Shown: positions 55,500-63,690 of the stretch, one piece after another | How the letters are laid out: the number at the start of each line of letters is the position of its first letter | Position numbering within the stretch: position 1 is the stretch's first letter | Made by a program: the position numbers and the translations under genes | Notes under the pieces: model-generated | Database searches by the model: none | Seen by the model: the letters and a program-made list of their open reading frames with translations, nothing else | What the model was told of the DNA's origin: nothing | Origin: an uncultured Sulfitobacter sp. | GTDB taxonomy: Bacteria > Pseudomonadota > Alphaproteobacteria > Rhodobacterales > Rhodobacteraceae | Direction: 5' to 3' | Assembly: GCF_947500075.1 (NCBI RefSeq) | Contig: NZ_CANMQS010000001.1 | Coordinates: 496,001-560,000 of the forward strand | Length of the DNA stretch: 64,000 bases

Positions 55500-55698
55500 T
55501 CTGACAGCTCAATTTGGCTCTGACCGTGCGACATACACCCAGCGGCTGGCGCAGCGCCAGACGGCGTTGGTCCTGACGCTTGGGCCTGGTATTGCGACGG
55601 ATCGAGGCATCATGCTGCATGAAGAGAATATTGCGATACACGAAAGCAGTGCGGCGTGCCTTTCCCCCCGTCCCGGACCGGAGATGGCCTGTCTGTGA
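55486..55698 (+). CDS. Possible 70-aa ORF between the ATPase and racemase genes
   Basis: A frame from GTG 55486 starts inside the last codons of the ATPase gene and ends with TGA at 55696-55698, overlapping the GTG start of the racemase gene (GTGA). The product would begin [20 protein letters not shown] after the start and is not recognised; the segment faintly resembles the N-terminus of M24 creatinase/prolidase-type proteins, so it may be a remnant. The overlaps at both ends are the only support. Confidence 0.3.
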   Translation: MPRFDLTAQFGSDRATYTQRLAQRQTALVLTLGPGIATDRGIMLHEENIAIHESSAACLSPRPGPEMACL

Positions 55699-56405
55699 CC
55701 CCCCTGCCCTATACCCTTGACGCGGATGATCCCGAGACCCCACCCTTGGGGCTGATTGTCCTGCAAGCGGATGAAACGCTGGAAGGGGACATGCGCACGA
55801 CGCTGCGCGATGATCCAACTCCGCTTTATGTCACCCGCATTCCAAGCGCACCGACCGTGACGACTGAGACGCTTGGTGCGATGTCCACCGCGCTGGAGGC
55901 AGCGGCACGCCTGCTGCCATCAAGCAGACCCTACCGGGTCATTGGGTACGGGTGCACCTCTGCCAGTGCGGTCATCGGCTCGGACAAGGTTGAGCGGATT
56001 GTGCAGAACGCGGCAGAGGTCGCACATGTCACGAACCCCCTGCGCGCAGCCATTGCCTGCGCCGCGCATCATGGCATTTCGAACCTCGCGCTGATTTCCC
56101 CCTACATCGCAGAGGTGAACGTGCCGCTGCGCGCGGCCTTTGCCGAGGCCGGTCTGAGCACGGATGTCTTCGGCACTTTCGGCGAGGCGGAAGAAGCAAA
56201 GGTGGCGCGCATCGATGCGGCATCGCTGATCACATCTGCGCTGAAGCTGGGCGCGGACACGGCGGTGGAGGGCGTTTTCCTGAGCTGCACGAACCTGCGC
56301 ACCCTTGGCGTGATTCCCCATCTCTCTGCGCAATTAGGCAAACCTGTCCTGTCCAGCAATCAGGCATTAGCCTGGCATATGCAGCAGTTGAACCGGCAGC
56401 CCTGA
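55695..56405 (+). CDS. Asp/Glu racemase-superfamily enzyme (maleate isomerase-like)
   Basis: The 236-aa protein has GCTSASAVIG with the first catalytic-type Cys near residue 85, and SCTNLRTLGVIPHL with the second Cys, spaced as in Asp/Glu racemases, maleate cis-trans isomerases and arylmalonate decarboxylases. The GTG at 55695 is the likely start; an earlier in-frame ATG at 55656 exists. Being last in the transporter operon, it may act on the imported compound or a breakdown product. Confidence 0.85.
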   Translation: MTPLPYTLDADDPETPPLGLIVLQADETLEGDMRTTLRDDPTPLYVTRIPSAPTVTTETLGAMSTALEAAARLLPSSRPYRVIGYGCTSASAVIGSDKVERIVQNAAEVAHVTNPLRAAIACAAHHGISNLALISPYIAEVNVPLRAAFAEAGLSTDVFGTFGEAEEAKVARIDAASLITSALKLGADTAVEGVFLSCTNLRTLGVIPHLSAQLGKPVLSSNQALAWHMQQLNRQP

Positions 56406-56483
56406 CGAACTGATAGCGCAAACTGGCCTGAAGCCCCGCAAGAATCTGGTTGCAGTCAGGTCGAAGCTTGTTACCAATACGAT

Positions 56484-56504
56484 AGGTCAATTGCCTATTG
56501 ACCT
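56484..56504. promoter_or_regulatory. Operator-like palindrome upstream of the polyamine-type ABC operon
   Basis: AGGTCAAT and ATTGACCT form a perfect 8-bp inverted repeat around TGCCT, 60 bases before the ATPase start. It may bind a dimeric regulator. The second arm contains a -35-like TTGACC. Confidence 0.45.
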
Positions 56505-56563
56505 GACTTTAAGTGCGACGGCGGGATCAACGCGCCGCGAAAGGACACAGGGAAGGAGACGCT

Positions 56564-57661
56564 TTGGATAATGCGTCAGACGAAGCGTTCGTTGCATTCG
56601 AACGTGTTCAGAAATCCTATGACGGCGAAAATCTGGTCGTGAAAGACCTCAATCTGTCTTTGCCGAAAGGTGAATTTCTGACGATGCTTGGACCTTCCGG
56701 TTCCGGCAAAACCACCTGCCTGATGATGCTGGCAGGGTTCGAGACAGCAACCCACGGCGACATTCTGTTGGACGGCAAATCCATCAACAACATCCCACCG
56801 CACAAGCGCGGGATTGGCATGGTGTTTCAGAACTACGCCCTGTTCCCGCATATGACTGTTGCGGAAAACCTGTCCTTCCCACTGGAAGTGCGCGGCATGG
56901 GCAAGTCGGAACGGGAAGAGAAAGTGAAGCGCGCGCTGGATATGGTCCAGATGGGCGACTTTGGTGGACGCCGCCCCGCGCAATTGTCCGGCGGCCAGCA
57001 GCAGCGGATCGCATTGAGCCGCGCTTTGGTGTTCGAACCTGAGCTTGTTTTGATGGATGAACCACTGGGCGCGCTGGACAAACAGCTGCGCGAGACCCTG
57101 CAATTCGAGATTACCAATCTGGCGCATGAACTGGGCATCACCACCGTTTATGTGACCCACGACCAGACCGAAGCCCTGACCATGTCGGACCGCGTGGCGG
57201 TATTCGACGATGGCCGCATTCAGCAACTGGCCCCGCCGGACAAGCTTTATGAAGAGCCGGAGAACAGCTTTGTCGCGCAGTTCATCGGCGAAAACAACAC
57301 GTTGGAAGGTGTGATCAAGGAGATCAACAACGACGTGGCACTGGTTGAACTGGATGGCGGTGCCGTGATCGACGCCAAGCCCATCAATGTGACCACGGTC
57401 GGGGAACGCACCCGCGTTTCCATCCGGCCTGAGCGCGTGGAATACAACAAGGACCGCCTGAGCGCGGACGCCCATACGCTGAAAGCCGAAGTGCTGGAGT
57501 TCATCTACATGGGTGACATCTTCCGCACGCGTCTGCGCGTGGCGGGCAAGGATGATTTCGTCATCAAGACGCGCAACGCCCCCGATCAGACCCGCCTGAA
57601 ACCCGGTGAACAGATCGAGATCGGGTGGTTGCCACAGGATTGCCGCGCGCTGGATGCCTGA
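56564..57661 (+). CDS. Spermidine/putrescine-type ABC transporter ATPase (PotA-like)
   Basis: The 365-residue ATPase has Walker A (GPSGSGKTT), signature [10 protein letters not shown], Walker B (LVLMDEPLGALD) and a C-terminal TOBE-type domain. TTG 56564 is the chosen start because GAAGGAGA lies 6 bases before it; a GTG at 56513 is upstream in frame but without a good binding site, and an ATG at 56571 is in another frame. The substrate could be a polyamine or another small cation; it is not settled by sequence. Confidence 0.93.
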   Translation: MDNASDEAFVAFERVQKSYDGENLVVKDLNLSLPKGEFLTMLGPSGSGKTTCLMMLAGFETATHGDILLDGKSINNIPPHKRGIGMVFQNYALFPHMTVAENLSFPLEVRGMGKSEREEKVKRALDMVQMGDFGGRRPAQLSGGQQQRIALSRALVFEPELVLMDEPLGALDKQLRETLQFEITNLAHELGITTVYVTHDQTEALTMSDRVAVFDDGRIQQLAPPDKLYEEPENSFVAQFIGENNTLEGVIKEINNDVALVELDGGAVIDAKPINVTTVGERTRVSIRPERVEYNKDRLSADAHTLKAEVLEFIYMGDIFRTRLRVAGKDDFVIKTRNAPDQTRLKPGEQIEIGWLPQDCRALDA

Positions 57662-57683
57662 CGCATCCCCGCGCCCACACAAC

Positions 57684-57716
57684 AAGCATGGCGGCCAAGC
57701 CCGTGCTGTCATGCTT
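57684..57716 (+). promoter_or_regulatory. Hairpin between the ATPase and binding-protein genes
   Basis: AAGCATGGCGGC pairs (with two G-T wobbles) with GCTGTCATGCTT around a 9-base loop, in the 91-base gap. It has no U-tract. Confidence 0.5.
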
Positions 57717-57752
57717 CACGAGCCATACGGGCGTATAATGGGAGAGTAACCA

Positions 57753-58859
57753 ATGAAACTAGCAAAGACGCTTATGGCATCAACCGCGCTGACAGTAGCA
57801 GCCGGTATGGTTGCCGCGGACGGCCACATGGCAAACGAAATGACCATTGTGAGCTGGGGCGGCGCTTATTCCAACAGCCAACAGCAAGCCTATCACAATC
57901 CATACATGGAGAAGACAGGGGTCACGATCATCAATGATGAGTCCTCTGCCGAGGCCGTGGCCAAGCTGCGCGCGATGAACGAAGCCGGTAATGTGACATG
58001 GGACGTGGTCGACGTCGTTGCAGCCGACGCCATCCGCCTGTGCGACGAAGGTCTGGCGATGGAAATCGACGCGGACGAGCAGCTGGCCGCCGCACCTGAC
58101 GGTACACCTGCGTCCGAAGACTTCGGCGACCTGCTGGTCTCCGACTGCTTCATCCCGCAGATCGTCTATTCCACCACATTCGGCTATCGCACAGACATGG
58201 TTGGTGACACACCACCCACATCCGTCTGCGCGGTCTTCGACACCGAAGCCTATCCCGGCAAGCGCGCGCTGGAAAAGCGTCCGATCAACAACATGGAATG
58301 GGCGCTGCTGTGTGACGGCGTTGCAAAGGACGACGTCTATGACGTGCTGGAGACCGAAGAAGGTCAGCAGCAGGCGCTGGACAAGCTGGCCACCATCAAG
58401 GACGACGTAATCTGGTGGTCCGCCGGTGCGGACACACCACAGCTTCTGGCCGATGGCGAAGTCGTAATGGGGTCCACCTACAACGGTCGTCTGTTCTCTG
58501 TCATCGAAGAGCAGAAGCAGCCAGTTGCGATGCTCTGGGACGCGCAGGTGTTCGACCTTGATGGTTGGATCATCCCAACCGGTCTGTCTGACGAGCGTAA
58601 AGCACGCGCGCTGGACTACATCATGTTTGCCACAGACACACAGCGTCTGGCGGATCAGGCGAAGTACATCTCCTACGGTCCTGCACGTGCGTCCTCCGCA
58701 CCGCTGGTCGGTCAGCACGCTGATCTGGGCATCGACATGGCGCCACATATGCCAACCGATCCAGAGAACGCCAAGAACACGTTCCTGTACAACTACGAGT
58801 TCTGGGCTGACTACCGCGACGACATCGACGCGAAATTCCAGGCGTGGCTGGCACAATAA
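57753..58859 (+). CDS. Periplasmic binding protein, spermidine/putrescine type (PotD/F-like)
   Basis: The 368-aa protein begins MKLAKTLMASTALTVAAGMV with a signal peptide, then MTIVSWGGAYSNSQQQAYHN, typical of family 1/PotD proteins that bind polyamines or related compounds. GGGAGAG precedes the start by 7 bases. Gene order is ATPase, binding protein, permease, permease. Confidence 0.92.
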   Translation: MKLAKTLMASTALTVAAGMVAADGHMANEMTIVSWGGAYSNSQQQAYHNPYMEKTGVTIINDESSAEAVAKLRAMNEAGNVTWDVVDVVAADAIRLCDEGLAMEIDADEQLAAAPDGTPASEDFGDLLVSDCFIPQIVYSTTFGYRTDMVGDTPPTSVCAVFDTEAYPGKRALEKRPINNMEWALLCDGVAKDDVYDVLETEEGQQQALDKLATIKDDVIWWSAGADTPQLLADGEVVMGSTYNGRLFSVIEEQKQPVAMLWDAQVFDLDGWIIPTGLSDERKARALDYIMFATDTQRLADQAKYISYGPARASSAPLVGQHADLGIDMAPHMPTDPENAKNTFLYNYEFWADYRDDIDAKFQAWLAQ

Positions 58860-58884
58860 GCCGCGTTTGACCTGAACCCTGCTC

Positions 58885-58910
58885 GGGGCTGTGGCATCTG
58901 CCATGGCCCC
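58885..58910 (+). promoter_or_regulatory. Hairpin between the binding-protein and permease genes
   Basis: GGGGCTGTGGCA pairs along its length with TGCCATGGCCCC (two G-T wobbles), 25 bases after the stop. It is likely to stabilise the binding-protein message. Confidence 0.6.
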
Positions 58911-58975
58911 GGGCTTCCCAAGCCGCAGCCTGTATTCATCGCTGCGCCGCCCCTCACATGCGAAGTAGGCCAGAC

Positions 58976-60628
58976 ATGACATCCAGCACCGCACCCGATA
59001 CCGCGAACGATGGGCCGATGCTGGCCGCAGATGGCCGCACGTTGAAATCCAGCCTGAACCGCGCCCTGCGCCGCAGCAAACTGCGTGCGCTGATGCTGAT
59101 CGCGCCGCTGTTGATTTTCGTGCTGCTGACCTTCATCGCCCCGATTGCAGATATGCTGTTCCGCTCTGTCGAGAACCAGATCGTATCCGACACCCTGCCG
59201 CGCACCACACAAGCGCTGGCCGATTGGGATGCGGGAGGCGATGCCCTGCCCGAAGATTCCACCTACAGAGAGCTCTACCGCGATATTTTCCTCGCCAAGG
59301 AACGCAAACTGCACACCCGCCTCGGCTCCCGCCTGAACTATGAGTTGACAGGCGTGTCCTCTCTCTTCCGGAAATCCGGCCGCAAGGTTGAGGATATGGG
59401 AGAGGTCTATCAGGATCAGTTCGAGGACCTGGACGGTTTCTGGAAGCAGGGCGAGAACTGGAATGCCTTGATGGGCGATGCCGATTGGCTGGCGGCCCAG
59501 AACGCCTGGGATGACAAATCAGACACCGCGCAGCCGCAGTTCGTTGCCAGCGGTGCGGTCAGCACCCTGTTGCCGCTGACGGCAGAGATGTTCACCCTCT
59601 ACGCCGACTTTGTGCAGAACGAGGATGAAGACAATCTGGCCAAGGAAGACCCTTGGGCGCTGATCTATTCCGCCCTGCATCAGGATCTGACAAGCGGTGC
59701 GGGTGTTGCCAGCTATGCAGGTCCCGGTGCTGCGGAACTGCAAGCTGCCGCCGCGGCTGCGGGTGATTTCGAGACCGTTGTGTTCCGCGAAGCCTTTGAG
59801 GATGTGGATGAGGATTGGGGATCGCTGGATGTCTGGCAAACGCTCAAGGTCTACAGCCCGAATTTCACGTCCGGCTACTTCCTGAACTCCATTGACATGC
59901 AAAAGACCATCGACGGGCCGGAGATGCGCGACGACAACGAGCAGATCTACCTCAAGCTCTTCATGCGCACGCTGTTCATGTCGCTGGTGATCACGGGCAG
60001 CTGTATCCTGCTGGGATATCCGGTGGGGTATATGCTTGCCAACCTGCCCGCCAAGACGGCGAACCTGCTGATGATCCTTGTGCTGCTGCCCTTCTGGACA
60101 TCGCTGCTGGTGCGGACCTCAGCCTGGAAGGTGATGCTGCAACAACAGGGTGTGGTGAATGATACGCTGGTGTGGCTGGGCGTGGTGGCCGATGACAGCC
60201 GATTGGCGCTGATCAACAACCAGACGGGCACGATCATCGCGATGACGCATATCCTGCTGCCCTTTATGATCCTGCCACTCTATTCGGTGATGAAGACCAT
60301 TCCACCGAGCTATACCCGTGCGGCGAAATCGCTGGGTGCGACGAACTGGACAGCGTTCTGGCGGGTGTACTTCCCGCAGTCGGTGCCGGGGATTGGCGCG
60401 GGGTCGATCCTCGTCTTCATCCTGTCGATTGGCTACTACATCACGCCTGAAATCGTTGGCGGCACGACGGGAACATTCATCTCCAACCGGATCGCGTATC
60501 ACATCTCCAGCTCGCTGAACTGGGGTCTGGCGGCGGCACTTGGTGCCATCCTGCTGGCGGTTGTGTTGGGTCTTTATTGGGCCTACGACCGGATCGTCGG
60601 CATCGACAACGTCAAGTTGGGAGGCTGA
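58976..60628 (+). CDS. ABC permease, PotB type, with a large extracytoplasmic insert
   Basis: The 550-aa protein has a first helix (LMLIAPLLIFVLLTFIAPIA, about residues 38-57), then some 270 residues without membrane helices, before the usual permease core beginning FMRTLFMSLVITGSCILLG. The ATPase-contact loop is RAAKSLGATNWTAFWRVYFP. Ordinary PotB proteins are about 285 aa, so nearly half of this one is an extra periplasmic domain. The ATG at 58976 was chosen over an in-frame ATG at 58958; context is weak for both. Confidence 0.9.
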   Translation: MTSSTAPDTANDGPMLAADGRTLKSSLNRALRRSKLRALMLIAPLLIFVLLTFIAPIADMLFRSVENQIVSDTLPRTTQALADWDAGGDALPEDSTYRELYRDIFLAKERKLHTRLGSRLNYELTGVSSLFRKSGRKVEDMGEVYQDQFEDLDGFWKQGENWNALMGDADWLAAQNAWDDKSDTAQPQFVASGAVSTLLPLTAEMFTLYADFVQNEDEDNLAKEDPWALIYSALHQDLTSGAGVASYAGPGAAELQAAAAAAGDFETVVFREAFEDVDEDWGSLDVWQTLKVYSPNFTSGYFLNSIDMQKTIDGPEMRDDNEQIYLKLFMRTLFMSLVITGSCILLGYPVGYMLANLPAKTANLLMILVLLPFWTSLLVRTSAWKVMLQQQGVVNDTLVWLGVVADDSRLALINNQTGTIIAMTHILLPFMILPLYSVMKTIPPSYTRAAKSLGATNWTAFWRVYFPQSVPGIGAGSILVFILSIGYYITPEIVGGTTGTFISNRIAYHISSSLNWGLAAALGAILLAVVLGLYWAYDRIVGIDNVKLGG

Positions 60629-60631
60629 ACC

Positions 60632-61810
60632 ATGGCCGCACTTACACCGATTTCCCGCACACCTGTTTCCTTCTATGTGCCCGTGGTTGCCGCAGCCGGT
60701 GCGGTTGCAGGCCTGTTTGTCGGAACGGCGCAGGGCAGCTCTCTGTTGGGTGTCGTGCTGGGCGCGTTGTTCATGGCCTTGATCGCCCTTGTCGCCACAC
60801 AGGTGGTCAAGGCCGAAACGCCTTCGCGCTGGGGCATCGTGGTTCTGCTGGGCATTGCCGGATTCATCCTTGGCGGATTTGTTGCGGGCATCATTGGCGC
60901 GCTTTTTGGATGGTTCTTCGGCTGGTTCAGCTTTTGGCTTTACGAGGGGCGCTACCGCGCGAAAGTGGCCCCCTACCTCACCCCCGGCCAAGTGCTCTGG
61001 CATTTCACCTTCCGTGTCATCTGCGGCGCGATCCTGATCTTCCTGATCACCCCCATCCTTGTGGTCATGCCGCTGAGCTTCAATGCGGAAGATTTCTTTA
61101 CCTTCACGCCGGAAATGCTGCGGTTTGATCCCGAAGGGTACTCCCTCAAACACTACCGCGATTTCTTCACCAACGCGGATTGGCAGCAGGCCCTCGCCAA
61201 CTCGGTCAAGATTGCGCCTGTCGCAACCCTGCTGTCGGTCAGCTTCGGGACGCTCGCAGCCATCGGGCTGAGCCAGCCGCATGTGCCTTTCCGCCGTGCG
61301 ATCATGGCGATCCTGATCTCCCCCATGATCGTGCCGCTGATCATCTCAGCCGCAGGCATGTATTTCTTTTACAGCCGCGTTGGTCTGCAAGGCACCTACA
61401 TCGGCGTGGTCCTGGCCCACGCGGCCCTTGGTATTCCCTTCGTAATCATCACGGTGACGGCGACGCTTGTGGGCTTTGACAACTCGCTCACGCGGGCGGC
61501 TGCGAATATGGGTGCGGGGCCGGTGCGGACGTTCTTCAAGGTGCAGATGCCGCTCATTCTGCCCGGCGTGATCTCAGGCGGATTGTTCGCGTTCATCACT
61601 TCTTTTGACGAGGTGGTTGTGGTGTTGTTTGTCGGCTCAGCCGGGCAGAAGACCTTGCCCTGGCAGATGTTCACCGGCCTGCGCGAGCAGATCAGCCCGA
61701 CCATTCTGGCGGTTGCGACGATCCTTGTGGTGGTGTCGATTGCCCTGTTGACGGTTGTGGAATTGCTGCGGCGTCGGTCAGAACGGTTGCGGGGCATGTC
61801 ACCGGGCTGA
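60632..61810 (+). CDS. ABC permease, PotC type, with extra N-terminal helices
   Basis: The 392-residue protein opens with three or four additional hydrophobic segments (within about residues 10-105) before the standard PotC-like core, which starts near ICGAILIFLITPILVVMPLS. The contact loop RAAANMGAGPVRTFFKVQMP is typical. PotC is usually about 265 aa. It lies 3 bases after the PotB-type gene and ends the operon. Confidence 0.9.
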   Translation: MAALTPISRTPVSFYVPVVAAAGAVAGLFVGTAQGSSLLGVVLGALFMALIALVATQVVKAETPSRWGIVVLLGIAGFILGGFVAGIIGALFGWFFGWFSFWLYEGRYRAKVAPYLTPGQVLWHFTFRVICGAILIFLITPILVVMPLSFNAEDFFTFTPEMLRFDPEGYSLKHYRDFFTNADWQQALANSVKIAPVATLLSVSFGTLAAIGLSQPHVPFRRAIMAILISPMIVPLIISAAGMYFFYSRVGLQGTYIGVVLAHAALGIPFVIITVTATLVGFDNSLTRAAANMGAGPVRTFFKVQMPLILPGVISGGLFAFITSFDEVVVVLFVGSAGQKTLPWQMFTGLREQISPTILAVATILVVVSIALLTVVELLRRRSERLRGMSPG

Positions 61811-61922
61811 GCCGGGGCGTTTTCCGGCGCGGAAAACGGTCAGAATTTGGCGCAAATTTCAACGTGTGATGCGGGCCAGTTGTCATCTTCTGACCGGATT
61901 CTGCGTCAAAATCCGCGCTCGG

Positions 61923-62795
61923 TCAGGTGAACTTGCGAAACAATCGGGTCTGATCGAACATCTCTTCGAGTTGTTCCATCCTGCCTCTCGTCTGCTCCCA
62001 ATCGAGGTTCTGCACGGAGGAGATCATCGTCTCCGTCAGCAACAGCGTCGTGGCCGCCGAATCCCAAGCCGACGGCACCATGATCCGCGCTGACAGACAG
62101 ATATCCGCCAAGGGATGCACAGGCGACCGCCACTGATCCGTAAACAGGATCAGCTTCGCCCCCTTCGCATGGGCCATCTCCGCCAGCTTGAGGGTGTTGT
62201 TTTCATACCGCCGGACGTCATAGATCACAAAGACATCCCCCTCCTGCACATCCAGCAGGTAATGCGGCCATGCGTTTGAGGTGGATTGAATATGCGTCAG
62301 GTTCGGGCGGATGACCTGCATGTGCAGGAACAGATATTCCGCCAGCGTATGCGTGATACGCCCGCCCACGATATAGAGATGCCGGTCTGCATCCCCAACG
62401 AGCGCACAGGCCGCATCGAACCCGGCGGGGTCGATCTGTCCCAGCGTATGGCGGATGTTGTCGATCACCGCATCCGTGAACCGGTTGAGCATATGCCCCT
62501 CCGGCGCGCCATCTGTCCATGTGTCGTGCCGGGCGATAGGGTTGCGCGCCTTGGCCTTCAACTCCTCGCGCAGGGCGCTCTGAAAATCGGGATAGCCTTT
62601 GAAACCCAGTTTCTGCACCATCCGCGCGACAGTCGGGACGGAGACGTTCGCCTCCTCCGCCAATGTCGCCAGCGGGCCAAGACCTGAGGCAGGGTAGTTC
62701 TCCAGAATGGACTGCGCCAACTGCCGTTCGGCGCGCGTCAGATCATCCAACTTTCCCTGAATGCGGTCGGAGATGGTCAGAGTTACCTCAGGCAT
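61923..62795 (-). CDS. MurR/RpiR family transcriptional regulator
   Basis: The 290-aa protein has an N-terminal helix-turn-helix (LATLAEEANVSVPTVARMVQ, about residues 40-60) and a C-terminal SIS sugar-isomerase-like domain beginning near LYIVGGRITHTLAEYLF. ATG 62795 has GGGAGG 6 bases before it. It is divergent from the N-formylglutamate amidohydrolase and TRAP genes, which it probably controls, and converges on the PotC-type gene. Confidence 0.92.
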   Translation of the reverse strand: MPEVTLTISDRIQGKLDDLTRAERQLAQSILENYPASGLGPLATLAEEANVSVPTVARMVQKLGFKGYPDFQSALREELKAKARNPIARHDTWTDGAPEGHMLNRFTDAVIDNIRHTLGQIDPAGFDAACALVGDADRHLYIVGGRITHTLAEYLFLHMQVIRPNLTHIQSTSNAWPHYLLDVQEGDVFVIYDVRRYENNTLKLAEMAHAKGAKLILFTDQWRSPVHPLADICLSARIMVPSAWDSAATTLLLTETMISSVQNLDWEQTRGRMEQLEEMFDQTRLFRKFT

Positions 62796-62840
62796 ATGCG
62801 CCTCCCGTTTGATCGAAAAAATAACACATCGCATCGAGCA

Positions 62841-62863
62841 GTGATAAATTTTTCACAATTGTG
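62841..62863. promoter_or_regulatory. Operator-like site between the RpiR regulator and the amidohydrolase
   Basis: GTGATAAATTTTTCAC is an inverted repeat (GTGA-N8-TCAC), overlapped by the palindrome CACAATTGTG. TTGACA follows immediately at 62864-62869 as a possible -35 for the plus-strand genes, without a good -10. Confidence 0.5.
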
Positions 62864-62910
62864 TTGACATAAGCCGATTGAAGCAAGCACTTTCGGGTCA
62901 AGGAGATACG

Positions 62911-63690
62911 ATGTCTGCCGCTGAACCTGATTTCCAGATCCCGCCTGTGCGGATTGTGAACCCGGCCGGTTCCTCTGCGCTGGTACTGGTGTGTGAGCAT
63001 GCCTCACCCCATATCCCGGACTGCTATGATCACCTTGGTCTGCCGCTTGAGGCCCGCAAGGCGCATATCGCCTGGGACCCCGGCGCACTGGCGGTGGCAG
63101 AGCGGTTGTCAAAGCGCCTTGATGCGACGCTTGTCGCAGGCACGCTGTCGCGGCTCTTGTATGATTGCAACCGCCCGCCGGACGCCCCCGGCGCGATGCC
63201 GGAGCGGAGCGAGGTTTTTGACATCCCCGGAAACATACAGCTGAGCGTAGAAGAGCGGGCTGCCCGGATCGACGGCATTTATGCCCCCTTTCACGCCGCT
63301 GTCGCAGACCGTTTGGCCCGGAAATCCGCGCCGGTTCTGGTCACCGTGCACAGCTTCACACCGACCTTCCATGGCCACCCCCGCAGTGTGGAGATTGGAT
63401 TGCTCCATGACAGTGACACCCGGTTGGCCGACGCCATGCTGAGCACGGCCGCACAGCACAACACCCTGTCGGTCGAACGCAATGCCCCCTACGGCCCAGA
63501 CGACGGTGTGACCCATACCTTGCAGCGCCATGGTCTTCCGGGGAACCACCCCAATCTGATGATCGAAATCCGCAATGACCTGATCACCACTAAGGCCGAG
63601 CAAAACGCCATGGGCGATATGTTTGCCCAGTGGATCACACAGGCCAGCCGCCAGATCGAAGCCGCGGGAGACATCCAATGTTCAGCGTGA
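62911..63690 (+). CDS. N-formylglutamate amidohydrolase family protein
   Basis: The 259-residue protein has the family motifs LVCEHASPHIPDCY, LYDCNRPP and VHSFTPTFHG, expected to bind zinc, and IEIRNDLI near the end. Enzymes of this family cleave N-formylglutamate to formate and glutamate, or act on related N-acyl amino acids. The ATG at 62911 has AAGGAG 6 bases before it. It overlaps the TRAP gene by 13 bp, so the substrate is probably imported by that transporter. Confidence 0.9.
   Translation: MSAAEPDFQIPPVRIVNPAGSSALVLVCEHASPHIPDCYDHLGLPLEARKAHIAWDPGALAVAERLSKRLDATLVAGTLSRLLYDCNRPPDAPGAMPERSEVFDIPGNIQLSVEERAARIDGIYAPFHAAVADRLARKSAPVLVTVHSFTPTFHGHPRSVEIGLLHDSDTRLADAMLSTAAQHNTLSVERNAPYGPDDGVTHTLQRHGLPGNHPNLMIEIRNDLITTKAEQNAMGDMFAQWITQASRQIEAAGDIQCSA

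Noticed and set aside
57734..57739. TATAAT before the PotD-like gene
   Set aside because: No -35 lies at 16-18 bp, and the start of transcription would fall inside the ribosome binding site; a chance match is more likely.
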